Source: Candidatus Harpocratesius repetitus
Lineage (GTDB): Archaea > Asgardarchaeota > Lokiarchaeia > Sigyniarchaeales > Promethearchaeaceae
NCBI GenBank assembly: GCA_021498095.1
Contig: JAIZWK010000001.1
Span: 3,721,450 to 3,785,449, forward strand
Length of the DNA: 64,000 nt
Direction of reading: 5' to 3'
The notes under the pieces are model-generated. The model saw only the letters and a program-made list of their open reading frames with translations. It was not told the origin of the DNA and made no database searches. Position numbers and translations under genes: made by a program. This document shows, one piece after another, positions 44,972-56,400 of this stretch. Every line of letters starts with the position of its first letter. Position 1 is the first letter of the stretch.

Positions 44972-45020
44972 CCGGCCAACAAAAATTTTATTGATGTTTG
45001 TGTTAAAAATCTTGAGACAT

Positions 45021-46328
45021 ATGAAAATTTCTTATATCGGTTCTGGTTATGTCGGCCAAGTGAATGCCGTTGGTGCGGCTTTTTACGGACATGATGTTAT
45101 TTTGATGGATATTGATGCAGAAAAAGTGGATTCTATTAATCAAGGAATTCCAACCATTTATGAAGAGCATTTAGATGAACAAATGAAAGATATTGTTCTA
45201 AATAAGAAAAAACTTCGTGCAACATTGGATTTGGAAGAAGCAGTAAAATCCACAGAGATTTCCTTAATCTCTGTAGGAACACCAGATAAAGGCGGTATGA
45301 TCGATTTATCCTATATTCAAGAGGTCGCGATTGGTATAGGAAAAGCACTAAAAAACAAAAATGAATATCATACTGTAGTTGTAAAATCTACTGTAGTTCC
45401 TGGAACAACTCTAAAATTAGTAAAACCTTTAGTTGAAGAGTATTCTGGGAAAAAAGCGGGCGTAGATTTTGGAATCGGTATGAATCCAGAATTTTTGCGC
45501 GAGGGTGTCGCATGGAATGATAGTATTAAACCAGATAGTATTGTCATCGGCAGTCAAGATGAAAAAACCAAGCAGACACTTAGAGCAATGTATTCATGGG
45601 CACCTGAAGAAAAAATTACATATGTTGGAATAAATGCAGCAGAAGCAATTAAGTATGCAAAAAATTCATTTTTAGCGATGAAAATTACATTTGCAAATGA
45701 ATGGGCAAATTTCTGTGAAGCAGTTGGAATTGATGCAAAAGAAGTATTAGAAGCAATCGGTGCAGATAAAAGAATCAGCCCTATGTTTCTTCGTAATGGA
45801 CCTGGTTATGGAGGCAGTTGTTTTCCCAAAGATGTAAATGCAATTGTTCATGCAGGTCAGGTAAACCATTCTCCTTTTAGAATTTTAGAACAAGTTGTCC
45901 AAACGAATCATAATCAATATTTGAAATTGATCGATTTAGCAGAGAAGGTTGTAGGGCCTATTCGTAGAAAGAAGGTAGGAATATTAGGATTATCTTTTAA
46001 ACCTTCGACTGATGATACTCGGGAATCTCCTGCATTACGAATTATTGCCTTTTTAGTATCTCGTGGTTGTGAAATTAAGGCATATTGCCCTCAAGGAATA
46101 CCTATGGCAAAGAAATGGTTGGAATCCAACCGTATTACTGAAATTCAATATCAATCGGATGGAAAAAGTTGTGTTGAAGATGTAGATTTAGTAATTGTTC
46201 CAACAGATTGGCCTGAATTTAAGGAAATAATTGCTCAAACAACAGTACCCACCTTCATCGGTCATCGATCCTTAATGGACCCAGCAAAATATGCGCATGT
46301 TTATGCTTTGGGTTATCCAAAACCTTAA
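45021..46328 (+). CDS. UDP-glucose/GDP-mannose dehydrogenase family enzyme
   Basis: 435 residues from the ATG at 45021, which puts the NAD-binding GSGYVG directly after MKISYI; a TTG/ATG at 44991/44994 would add ten residues. Conserved parts: ISVGTP, VVKSTVVPGTT, MNPEFLREG, and the catalytic Cys267 in YGGSCFPKD. GLSFKPSTDDTRESPA begins the C-terminal domain. The enzyme oxidises a nucleotide sugar twice to the uronic acid, probably UDP-glucuronate or a related donor for surface glycans and N-glycans. No glycosyltransferase is adjacent. The next gene (PUA) follows by ~60 bp. Confidence 0.93.
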   Translation: MKISYIGSGYVGQVNAVGAAFYGHDVILMDIDAEKVDSINQGIPTIYEEHLDEQMKDIVLNKKKLRATLDLEEAVKSTEISLISVGTPDKGGMIDLSYIQEVAIGIGKALKNKNEYHTVVVKSTVVPGTTLKLVKPLVEEYSGKKAGVDFGIGMNPEFLREGVAWNDSIKPDSIVIGSQDEKTKQTLRAMYSWAPEEKITYVGINAAEAIKYAKNSFLAMKITFANEWANFCEAVGIDAKEVLEAIGADKRISPMFLRNGPGYGGSCFPKDVNAIVHAGQVNHSPFRILEQVVQTNHNQYLKLIDLAEKVVGPIRRKKVGILGLSFKPSTDDTRESPALRIIAFLVSRGCEIKAYCPQGIPMAKKWLESNRITEIQYQSDGKSCVEDVDLVIVPTDWPEFKEIIAQTTVPTFIGHRSLMDPAKYAHVYALGYPKP

Positions 46329-46389
46329 AATACCTGAGCAATCAATTTTCTTAAAAGTTTATAATGAGATTAAGAATGGAGAATAAAAA

Positions 46390-46914
46390 ATGGTTCAACC
46401 ACTGAAAATCCATCAGCGACATTTGTTAAAATCAAAAGATATTAAAAAATTAATTCAAACGCTGCAAACCCAATTAGGATTAAATCCAGAGATCCTTCAT
46501 ACAATATTAAATCCAAAAGATAGGGTAGAATGGATAAAATTAGATGATAATCAGGAATTATATGTAATAAATGGGATACTAACCTTTTGGCATCGAGAAG
46601 GGAAATTCATTCCATTACTAAGTTTTTTAACCAAACATGATCTTCCCTATCCACGAGTCAAAGTTGATCAAGGAGCAGTGAAATTTATGTCAAAGGGAGC
46701 TGATGTAATGCGACCTGGAATCATAGAGATAGATGCAGGAATTAGACCAGGTGATATAGTTTTAATAGAAGATCCTCAACATGGTCGTATTTTATCTGTG
46801 GGAGAAGCATTATATTCAAGTGAATCTATGGAGACAATGGATTCTGGTAAGGTTATAAAATGTATCCATTCTTTATCGGATCCAATATGGAATTTTTCGA
46901 AATCCTATAAATAA
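46390..46914 (+). CDS. MCT-1/Tma20-like PUA-domain RNA-binding protein
   Basis: 174 residues. An N-terminal ~85-residue domain (KIHQRHLLKSKDIKKLIQTL...) is followed by a C-terminal PUA domain: YPRVKVDQGAVKFMSKGADVMRPGIIEID, RPGDIVLIEDPQHGRILSVGEAL (in part). This two-domain layout is that of archaeal homologues of MCTS1 and the N-terminal part of eIF2D, which act in translation initiation or ribosome recycling. GGAGAA lies ~8 bp before the ATG. It sits immediately upstream of the giant surface genes but shares no obvious role with them. Confidence 0.9.
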   Translation: MVQPLKIHQRHLLKSKDIKKLIQTLQTQLGLNPEILHTILNPKDRVEWIKLDDNQELYVINGILTFWHREGKFIPLLSFLTKHDLPYPRVKVDQGAVKFMSKGADVMRPGIIEIDAGIRPGDIVLIEDPQHGRILSVGEALYSSESMETMDSGKVIKCIHSLSDPIWNFSKSYK

Positions 46915-47127
46915 ATTACAGAATTTCTTAAAATAATCTTTTTTTTTATAGTTTTTTGAACAAAATCTGGTTTATTTTTTGTTCTTTATTTTACATTTCG
47001 CCCGAATTTTTAATTCAACTAGTATCTTGCCAAAACATTATTAAATACAAAAGATGATATTTGTGTTACATATTTGGAAACCCTAACTTAATGATTAGTG
47101 CTTCCTTTGCATAAAAATGATTTAAGG

Positions 47128-50100
47128 ATGAATTTTCAGAGTTATGGTTTAAAGGGGGAATTTAAAATTAAAAACCTTAAATATAGAAAGCAAATTTTGA
47201 GTATTATTATAATTGCGTCAATGATCTGCAACATTGTTCCTCAAGTTGAAGCTGTTGGAAATCAACTTTCAAATGTGGAGCAATCAGACCCAGTTCAGTT
47301 CAAGAAAGAATTAAAATTTGATTGGATTTATGTTTTTTACGATCCTTCTGATGAAGATATGAAATATCTTGGAAAATCCGTTTATCAAATCTTGAATTAT
47401 CGAATCTACAATATAAAGCTGATTCCAATTAAATCATTAGGAGAACTACAATCAAAATTAAATGAAAAACCATGGATTGGTATTTATGCATTTAATTCAA
47501 ATCTTACAGGAATATTTATCAATCAGAAATTCTATCAATGGGAAGATTATTACGGTGTTTTAGCTTTACATCAAGATACAAAACATATCGTAGGAATGGG
47601 AAACACTATTTCTTTAAAAAGTATCTATCCAGATGGGAATAAAGCAGAGTTTATCTATGATAGTGATGCCGATCAAATTGATCTATTGCTACTGGTCTTA
47701 TATGATATTTGGACAGTTTCAGAAATTGCGAATCAACGCGCATTAATTGAACCAGAATATAATGCAACTGCTGTAGATTTGACTTTAATGGCAACAAAAT
47801 TATATGCTGATAACTTTAATACTTTTATAAATGTAAATTTCCAACCAATAAAGCCAATCGGACAAATTGATGAAGTAGATCGTGAAATTCGGACTCAAAA
47901 AATGTATGAAAAGCATGCACCTCAAATAGAACCAACATATTATCATAAAGAAGAAAATGGTTCTTTAACAGAAATTCCAGCTAATGAAATCGATCAAACA
48001 TTTCAACCTACAGTCAAACTTTCTAAAGTTTCTGAATTAGATGAAGGAGATTTTATTTTAGGAGAAGTCCCATTTTTATCAGGATTAAGAGGTCCAATTG
48101 GAGAAATAGTTGATATATTACTCCCATTGTTAGGTGGTGGAGATGGAAGTAGCGTACTTTCCATACCAAGTTCAATTATGGAATCAATTAAAGATTCTTT
48201 TGGACAAATCCAAAGTATAATAGGATTAGTCAGCGATTTTAGTGCAGAAAGTGCTCTGAAAACCCTTTTAGATATTTTGGCTGAAGAGTTTCCTTTTATT
48301 GATGAATTGAAACCCTTTTTAGAAATCTTTACAAAAGCACTTTTCAATATGAGAGGTGGTATTGATGATATTTCAGAGGTTATTTTTGAGATACTAAATG
48401 CAGTTTTGGAGCAAATACTACCTGATTCCATTGGTGATATTGTTGGAACAGTATTAAACGTTGGACAAGATTTGTGGGACGAAATTGATGCAGTTGTTTC
48501 TGAAGGAAAAAGTGTATTTGATGCCATGGTAAGCTTTTTCAGTGGGAATGTAATGAAGGGAATCTTGAATAAGACATTAGTTTCAAGTTTAGGTATTTCA
48601 CAGGCACAAGCAACTGAATTAGTAAATAAATTTGTTCCTTTTATAAAATCTACAATTTCATTCTTGGTTAGTTTTGATACAGATACATTAATAGAGACTT
48701 TAACGGGCCCCCTAATGCAGACAGTTTTAGGTTCTTTAGATACTTTACAGATTGATGGTTTAGAGAAAATTGGCAAAGTTATCAAATTAGGATTTAAAGT
48801 GGTAGATTTAGCTGATGAATTTAATATTGAATCAGTTGTTGACGTTTTAAAAGAAGCAATTTTAATTTTTATAGATAATGAAGACATCCAAGGGGATGTG
48901 GAAAAACTTGCTCAGAAAATTATGAAAATCGTTCAAAATTTTAAAGAGGGAGCGTTTAGTAGTATTTCAAATTTTAAAGATCATGTTATTAACACTTTAT
49001 CTGAATCTTTAGCAAGCAAAGTAACCGCAGAAACGAAAGAATTATTTGCTGATATCATGACAATGGTTTGTGGTATCTATAATGAAGGTTTTGATCCTAC
49101 AGAATTACCTAATATTTTTGACTTAGCAGAAGAAATAATCGATTATCTAAATATGGATAGCAGCTTAGCAAATACATTAAAAGGTGCAATAAACAATTTA
49201 GTTAAGCCTGTTTTAGGAATAATTGGCCATTTAACCGGTTCTGAAGGATTAAAGCAAATGTTACCTGCAGATCTCTTTTCTACCAGTAATCTTATGGAAG
49301 CTATTCCAAATATAATCAAAACAGTTTTAGAATATATAGATACTGATGATTTATTAGATGGCTTACCTGATGTAGACACAATTATAAATACATTTGGACA
49401 AATTGCAAGCGGAATTATGGGTGTTGTTGATGCAGCTAAGGGAAAATCATTTACCGGTGTCCTAAAATCAATATGGATGTCTGTTGGATCTGTAATTACT
49501 TTGATTCCACCATTTGATGGAATACCCTTAGATGCAATATTTAAATTATTTCAAAGCTTTTTCCCTGAACAATTCGGATTAAGTCTTGAAAATGCACCTA
49601 ATCCAACTGAAGTTGTTCAAGAAATAATGGAAATTGCATCATCATTCTTAGACAGTTCAACTCAAGACATTCTATCCAACTTTTTGAATATGGCTATGAA
49701 CCTGAAAGGCTTGTTTACCGATGGATTAGATTGGATCGTGGGCAAAATTCTTGATTGGGTGGGGGGTATGTTAGAACCCATACTCAACGACATTGAATCG
49801 TCTCTGATGGATATTCTGGGTGGTACCGGGGATTTGTTGGGTTATCACGGCACGCTTCCGATCGGTTTGGGTGATTGGAGTCTCTTTGATTTGAAGATAG
49901 ACCTGGGCATCCAAGCTAATTTTAATATTGATATCACCCCTCTGCTGGAATTAGTAAAGAGCATGATTTTAGATGCTCGTAGTACTTTTTCTTTGGATAA
50001 TATTGATGATTTCTTTAAAACTATATTTTCGATGTTCGAAATCAGCCCCCAATTTTACGCCGAGCTTGGTGTAAGCGGTTTAGATACCGAATCCAATTCA

Positions 50101-53100
50101 TTCATGAAATTCTTGTTGGAATCATTGGGTCTCGAATTGAGTTTTTCGGGTTATGCAAAATTCGTGATGAATTTATTCACCTTCAAAGGTGGCATTTTCG
50201 AGTGGGAGGATTTCTTCCATGTGGTCGAATGGGCTTTCGGTTTAAAGGTTGAACTAGGAAAAACATTTACATTACTCGACTTTCTTACAGGAGGAGTGGG
50301 AGGCGGGGCGCTAAACGCCATTGCTAAATTTTTAGGTCTTGATAGTATTAATGTTCGGGTTTGGATAGGTTTAAGTTTAGATATAGTAAAGAAAGCCGGC
50401 TCGGCAACACAACCCGAGGTTTCAACATTAACAGTGGTGATTACACTCGGATGTGCGGTTACAATTGGTATTGATTTACTTATTGTAGGAATAAAATTAA
50501 TCGGATCATTAGAAATAATCCTAACATTCTTCCAAGATTTTGCTGCAGCAGCTCCGATGAAAATTACACTTCGACTAGTGTTAACTTTCAAAATAGAATT
50601 GAAATTCTTGTTTTCAACAACAACTAAGACATGGACGTGGGAACCTGGTGGTCCATGGGACCTCTCACCAAATAAAGGAGATCCAGAATATGAAAAATCA
50701 GGTGTTGGTTTCGATTCAGATGGAGATGGTTTAGGTGATGACTATGAAACTGATATACCAGGATTAGATCCAAATAATCCTGATACCGATGGAGATGGTG
50801 CCAATGACAAATTGGAAGTAAAAACCATGAATACCGACGCTACTAAACCGGATACCGATGGTGATGGACTAACTGACTGGGAAGAATGGCAGCTGGGAAC
50901 TAATCCATTAATCATTGATACTGATTACGACAAACTCACCGATTATGAGGAAGCTAAAATCTACTTAACCGATCCTTTAGTTCAGGACACAGATGGAGAC
51001 AGACTATCCGATGCCTATGAAGTTTATACACGCTGGGATATCAGCAATGTCACCACTACAGTTGATGAAGTTGTGATTGGAGGAAAAATATACAACGATC
51101 ATACCGACCCGCTTAACAGGGATACTGATGGAGATGGATTACTAGATGGAGAAGAAGGGCCGATGGGACCATATTATGGTAATACTGCTCTGTATAATGA
51201 ATCTGCTTCCGATCCTAATCCGCTTATCTATTTTAATGGATACACTCACCCGTTGGATGCAGATACTGATGATGACTCCTATTTACAGCTATATAACGGT
51301 GCGATTGACACTCAAGCGTTGACATTTCTAAAGGATATGAATGACGGCGCGGAGGTAAGGGGTTTTGATATTATTGTATTTGATGAAGAGGGAGAACCTG
51401 AATGGAAACACGTGATAACCAATCCATGTAACCCTGATACCGATGGAGACACAGGAATAACAGACAGAACTCCGCAACCGGGCGCGTGGATTAACAGCGA
51501 TGGCTATGAGTTGGCACAAACTCCGCCTACCGATCCGACTGATGGTGATAGCGATGATGACGGTTTGTTGGATGGTTTAGAAGGTGTACTGAGTCAATTC
51601 TCGAACCATACAAACCCAAATGATCCTGATACAGATGATGACGATCTTTTAGATATGCATGAAATTTTACTTGGAACAGATCCACGTTGTGCAGACACTG
51701 ATTTAGATATGATCCCAGATGGTATTGAATTTTATGTTTTTCATACTAATCCTCGTTTATCTGATTCTGATTTTGATGGACTAAGTGATGGAGAAGAAGT
51801 CTATATTTGGCATTCAAATCCATTAAGTGATGATTCTGATGGAGATAGGCTTCTAGATGGAGTAGAAGTATTAAGATATGGTTCAGATCCGATGGACGAT
51901 GATTCTGACAATGATGGTTTAACGGATTTTGAGGAGATTAAGGTATATTACACCAATCCGTTTGAGTACGATAGCGATGGAGATTTGCTTTCTGATGGTG
52001 AAGAAATCATCTTATATGATACTGATCCGCTTAATTGGGATACTGATATGGATTCCATAACTGAACCAAATGCAATCGGTGAAATGACTTGGCCGATGAG
52101 CGATTACGACGAAATAATGTACTATGGAACAGATCCTACAAAACCGGATTCTGATTTTGATGGGATCAGTGATTCTATTGAATTATATTTAAGTTCAGGT
52201 ATCATTCCATGGGCGCCAATGAATTTCACCCTCAACCCGTTATCAAAAGATACGGATAATGATGGATTTGCAGATGGATCAGAATTATTAATGAAGAACG
52301 TGTCTCAAATTATTTATCCTTTTGTTTCGCTTACCTACACTCTACCGTATAATACTTCGCCAAGTTTGGCCGATACTGATTTTGATGGACTGAATGATTA
52401 TGAGGAAGTAGTTACTTATTCGACTTCCCCTACACTTGTTGATACAGATAACGACACACTGAGTGATTATGATGAAATTATGGTCTATAACACAAGTGCT
52501 TTGACAAATGATACTGATGGAGATGGATTACTTGATACTGAAGAATTACTTGTGCCGATGTCTTCGAGCCTACCAAGTGTAGCGACGGGGTATAATGGCG
52601 TTCCTATGAGAGCAGCAAAATATAATACAGATCCTCTTGACTGGGATTCTGACAATGATTATCTACCTGATGGGGCAGAAGTTTACCTATATGGAAGTGA
52701 TCCACTAAATCCTGATTCAACTGATTTAATTCCTGATGGTGTTCTCGATGGAGATGAGTTTGATAGTGATTTGGATGGGCTTTCTGATGGAATGGAGTTT
52801 TACATAGGAACTCAAAGAATATATAGTGGCGGTATATTCAATCCTGATTCAGATTTTGATGGATTGCTAGATGGAGATGAATATTATATCTTTGGAACTG
52901 ATCCTATGAAAGCAGACACCGATAGTGATGGTTTTAGCGACGGTATCGAAATTACTGTAGGAACAGACCCACTTGTATTTACCAATCAGAGCCAATTTAA
53001 TGATGCTCTAGCCCTACTAAAAGGTAATGTAAATTTAGTCATAATGCAACCTCGAAGCGATAAGAAAGTATACCAAAATACACCTGTTGAAGTTGCAAAT

Positions 53101-53418
53101 CTTACATCTATGCAGGAAGTTTGGTATCGTTATAAAGGATCAAACGATACAGAATGGTCTAATAATATATCTTGCCAATATGATGCAGGAAGTCAATTGT
53201 GGCAAGATAAAAATATAACATGGCAACCAGGACCTACTGAAATGGAGGTTTACGGTCGTGGAATAAACGGAACCTTGTATAAAGCATATGTTCAATTTAC
53301 AGTAAATAGCGGAAATGCACCAAATTGGGTTTTAATTGGAGGTCTTGGTGGAGGAAGCACAATAGCACTGGCCACACTAATATTTATTTTGATTAAGAAA
53401 AAGAAGGGAGGGAAATAA
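47128..53418 (+). CDS. Giant cell-surface protein: helical region plus thrombospondin-3-like Ca-binding repeats
   Basis: About 2096 residues from the ATG at 47128; a GTG at 47098 would add ten. Signal peptide: KYRKQILSIIIIASMICNIVPQ. A ~200-residue alpha/beta domain (FDWIYVFYDPSDEDMKYL) precedes a very long helical region (~residues 300-1100) with repeated Ile/Leu/Phe/Asp patterns. Beta-rich segments follow. Tandem DxDxDGLxD units with NPxxxDTD (DTDGDGLTDWEEW, DSDFDGLSDGEE) cover nt ~50715-52990, about 22 repeats, as in thrombospondin type 3 and EF-hand-like domains, each able to bind Ca2+. Then comes an Ig-like domain and a C-terminal TM (GLGGGSTIALATLIFILI) with a KKKKGGK tail. Single-pass, extracellular. 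G+C rises in patches (see findings). Two bp separate it from the next giant gene. Confidence 0.9.
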   Translation: MNFQSYGLKGEFKIKNLKYRKQILSIIIIASMICNIVPQVEAVGNQLSNVEQSDPVQFKKELKFDWIYVFYDPSDEDMKYLGKSVYQILNYRIYNIKLIPIKSLGELQSKLNEKPWIGIYAFNSNLTGIFINQKFYQWEDYYGVLALHQDTKHIVGMGNTISLKSIYPDGNKAEFIYDSDADQIDLLLLVLYDIWTVSEIANQRALIEPEYNATAVDLTLMATKLYADNFNTFINVNFQPIKPIGQIDEVDREIRTQKMYEKHAPQIEPTYYHKEENGSLTEIPANEIDQTFQPTVKLSKVSELDEGDFILGEVPFLSGLRGPIGEIVDILLPLLGGGDGSSVLSIPSSIMESIKDSFGQIQSIIGLVSDFSAESALKTLLDILAEEFPFIDELKPFLEIFTKALFNMRGGIDDISEVIFEILNAVLEQILPDSIGDIVGTVLNVGQDLWDEIDAVVSEGKSVFDAMVSFFSGNVMKGILNKTLVSSLGISQAQATELVNKFVPFIKSTISFLVSFDTDTLIETLTGPLMQTVLGSLDTLQIDGLEKIGKVIKLGFKVVDLADEFNIESVVDVLKEAILIFIDNEDIQGDVEKLAQKIMKIVQNFKEGAFSSISNFKDHVINTLSESLASKVTAETKELFADIMTMVCGIYNEGFDPTELPNIFDLAEEIIDYLNMDSSLANTLKGAINNLVKPVLGIIGHLTGSEGLKQMLPADLFSTSNLMEAIPNIIKTVLEYIDTDDLLDGLPDVDTIINTFGQIASGIMGVVDAAKGKSFTGVLKSIWMSVGSVITLIPPFDGIPLDAIFKLFQSFFPEQFGLSLENAPNPTEVVQEIMEIASSFLDSSTQDILSNFLNMAMNLKGLFTDGLDWIVGKILDWVGGMLEPILNDIESSLMDILGGTGDLLGYHGTLPIGLGDWSLFDLKIDLGIQANFNIDITPLLELVKSMILDARSTFSLDNIDDFFKTIFSMFEISPQFYAELGVSGLDTESNSFMKFLLESLGLELSFSGYAKFVMNLFTFKGGIFEWEDFFHVVEWAFGLKVELGKTFTLLDFLTGGVGGGALNAIAKFLGLDSINVRVWIGLSLDIVKKAGSATQPEVSTLTVVITLGCAVTIGIDLLIVGIKLIGSLEIILTFFQDFAAAAPMKITLRLVLTFKIELKFLFSTTTKTWTWEPGGPWDLSPNKGDPEYEKSGVGFDSDGDGLGDDYETDIPGLDPNNPDTDGDGANDKLEVKTMNTDATKPDTDGDGLTDWEEWQLGTNPLIIDTDYDKLTDYEEAKIYLTDPLVQDTDGDRLSDAYEVYTRWDISNVTTTVDEVVIGGKIYNDHTDPLNRDTDGDGLLDGEEGPMGPYYGNTALYNESASDPNPLIYFNGYTHPLDADTDDDSYLQLYNGAIDTQALTFLKDMNDGAEVRGFDIIVFDEEGEPEWKHVITNPCNPDTDGDTGITDRTPQPGAWINSDGYELAQTPPTDPTDGDSDDDGLLDGLEGVLSQFSNHTNPNDPDTDDDDLLDMHEILLGTDPRCADTDLDMIPDGIEFYVFHTNPRLSDSDFDGLSDGEEVYIWHSNPLSDDSDGDRLLDGVEVLRYGSDPMDDDSDNDGLTDFEEIKVYYTNPFEYDSDGDLLSDGEEIILYDTDPLNWDTDMDSITEPNAIGEMTWPMSDYDEIMYYGTDPTKPDSDFDGISDSIELYLSSGIIPWAPMNFTLNPLSKDTDNDGFADGSELLMKNVSQIIYPFVSLTYTLPYNTSPSLADTDFDGLNDYEEVVTYSTSPTLVDTDNDTLSDYDEIMVYNTSALTNDTDGDGLLDTEELLVPMSSSLPSVATGYNGVPMRAAKYNTDPLDWDSDNDYLPDGAEVYLYGSDPLNPDSTDLIPDGVLDGDEFDSDLDGLSDGMEFYIGTQRIYSGGIFNPDSDFDGLLDGDEYYIFGTDPMKADTDSDGFSDGIEITVGTDPLVFTNQSQFNDALALLKGNVNLVIMQPRSDKKVYQNTPVEVANLTSMQEVWYRYKGSNDTEWSNNISCQYDAGSQLWQDKNITWQPGPTEMEVYGRGINGTLYKAYVQFTVNSGNAPNWVLIGGLGGGSTIALATLIFILIKKKKGGK

Positions 53419-53420
53419 TA

Positions 53421-56400
53421 ATGAGAAGTTTTGATAGACAAGAAAAATCAATTTTAGTAATTACATTTTTAATGGTAAACATGTTTATCAGTTTACCATT
53501 CGTTTGGTTTAATTTCTCAAATCAAACAGAGTTACAGCAAATTAATGATGATGGTTTTTCAGAATATACTGTCACTAATGGATTCGATGATTTACCTGAT
53601 TCAATAAAACCAGCTGTAACAAATTTATTCAGCAGTGAAAATCCTATTTTTCCATCTGATGTTGATATAGAAGATGTTCTGACTGATCGTAAAAATGATT
53701 ACAACACAATTTTTGAACCTTGGAGATCACAAGCAGCAGTTCATGCTATTGCTTATGATGAAGCAACAGGATTCTTAGCAGTAGGTGGAGGTTATTTGTA
53801 TGATAATGAAATCCATATTTACCGTCAAAATGTCGAAACAGGAAAATTCGATAAAGTATGGGACGCTGGTAGCAACATCATTCAATCTGATATTATGTGT
53901 GTAGATTTCGGGGATACAGATCTAAACGATTTCCTGGAAGTAATTGTTGGAAGTTCTGATGGACATATTTATGTTTTTGAACAAAACCATATTTACGACC
54001 CATATACAAACACAGAAAATATGTTTGAACTTGTTTGGATATCCGAATCTCATTTTAGAGTATTTGCATTGAAAGTTGATGATGTAGATCGCGATTATCG
54101 ACCAGATATAGTTGCAGGAACATGGGATGGATTGTTTATGTATGAATACTCAAATCACTCAAACTATCCTTTCAGCGAAGAACATTGGATAACATATGAT
54201 CAAGTATTTGCTTATCCAATGGATGAAAAAATCTATTCTCTTGAAACAGGAGATACAAACTATAATGGATTACCTGAAATAGTCGTTGGAACGCGTTCTG
54301 GAATAATTTATGTTTTTGAAAATGATGGATTAGTCACTTATCTAAATGGACAACCCTTCCCTTTAATCAGTGATAATCATTATGCATTACGATGGACTAG
54401 CGAAAATTACACTTGGACACCAATTATTTCAATGGATATAGGTGAACTAGATGAAGATCCAGGATCAGAACTAGCAATCGTTGCCCAAGGTCAAGGATTA
54501 TTTTTGTTAGATTGGGATGATGCCCGTCAAACCTATACTTATCAAAAAATAGGCAAAGATTACAAAGAATGGGAGACTTTTGGATATTGGGGTTTAGATT
54601 ATTATGTTGATCAAGTAATATCAGCAAATAATGTCACATATCACGACCCAAATAATGCGAGTTTAATTGTAGATGAGCCAATTAATTATGTTTGGAACGG
54701 TGGTTTAGGAATTTTCCTTCCTGATGCGGATGCTTATCCATATAATACAGGAATGGCAGGTCCACCAGATGGCAATTATACTACATTTGATGCTTCTTCA
54801 GCTGATATTGATAATGCAACCGCTATAGTCGATTTTGGGTTAGATGAAGAAGGAACTGGAAGTGCAAATAGTGCTGCTGATATAATAATTCAATTCCAAT
54901 CCAGTGTACCTGCTGATATTGCTGACTATTTTAACTTTTCAATATCACAAAATGGAGGAGATTTCATTCAAATTGATCCAAATCATTTTTCAAGATTAAG
55001 TAATCGTTTGTTGATTGATGTGGATTCAGAATTGCATAGTCGCGAGTGGGATTGGTTCCGATATGCAAAAATTTCTGTTTTCAATAACGGATCTTTTGTT
55101 ATTAATTCTTTAGAATTAACTAATGTTTACAATTTACTTACAGATGCATTAAGTGTAGAAATTGGACCTATGCGCACCAGTGGTATGAAATTTATAAATG
55201 ATGAAACAGAATTGGATAAAATAATAATCGGTACAGTATATGGCAAATACATTGTTGTAGGATACGACACAAGTATAAATGAATATAGAATATTATGGGA
55301 TTCTGGTGAAGATGATAGATATACTATGAAAACTGGTGTTTGGGATCTTGTTCATATTAATTCGCAGACAGATATTCCTATATTCAAAACTGCACCTATT
55401 GAATCACCCTATCCATTATTACCGCCACCTGATGATTATAACAGTTGGTCTATAATAAATTGGGATCCTTATGGTCTTAATGATGGAAAAAAAGGTATTA
55501 TTTTAGGTACGCGCCAAGCAAGAATTGATGTTCGTAATAATCTTGGAGCTAATGATAGTGACCAAGATTCACACTTAGAAGTTTTAAATAATTATATCGC
55601 CAGCCATGATTGGCTTTATTCTTCCGTGGCTCCATTCAAATTTGGAGGATTTTTGACACCTGCATTAGCAGTTGGATTATATAATCCAAATATTGATCCC
55701 GTAGGAACTTTTAATAATGAACCTTCAGGAAATATTATATTTTCCTTTAGAATTCATTCCGAAGAAGATTTCCAACCTGAAAATACCTATAATTTGATCA
55801 CATGTGATACAACAGGTGAATTGACGACATTAGTTAGTAATACTCGAACAACTCCAAAAATGACATTCTATGATTATGATGGAGATGGAGATCAAGATAT
55901 GATTTTATCAATGGGACAAATTTACTTAGCGAAATCTGAAATGGAAGAAACAGGAACACTTAATTTTACATTAGTTCCAGGATATTTTGACCAGATAAAC
56001 CAAGAAATGAATTCATATGGCTGGGGTCAACCTGATGTCTACGATATTAATCAAGATGGTGTAAAAGATTTAATTCTAAATTATGCAAATTCTTATGGTG
56101 CAACCATTTTTATTAATAAAGGAGACAATGAAGTTCCAGAATGGTATCAAGATAAAACCATTTTGACCAACTACAATCCCGATACTAATATTAAACTAAT
56201 GAATTTAACCGATGCACGAATGATTCCAGTTGGTGAAGGATATTTCCCAGATTATTCCTATTCTCTTTTTGGAATTGAACCAAATTCTGATATGCATTTG
56301 ATCTTTTATAACAACTTAACTGGACGATTTCAATGGACAGAACCAGAATACAATGCAATTGATTCTTATTTAGTTGCAACTTATCCTTTAGTTTCTCGAA

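Noticed and set aside
48003..48887. A long minus-strand frame (294 codons) inside the giant surface gene
   Set aside because: It is the mirror of the Ile/Leu/Ser-rich helical region of the plus-strand protein; its Ser/Pro/Lys-rich translation has no domain, and the plus frame has signal peptide, repeats and TM.
50715..52990. Periodic DNA repeats that might be a CRISPR or satellite array
   Set aside because: The periodicity comes from the coding repeats (DxDxDG) with varying spacing and codons; there are no identical spacer-separated repeats.
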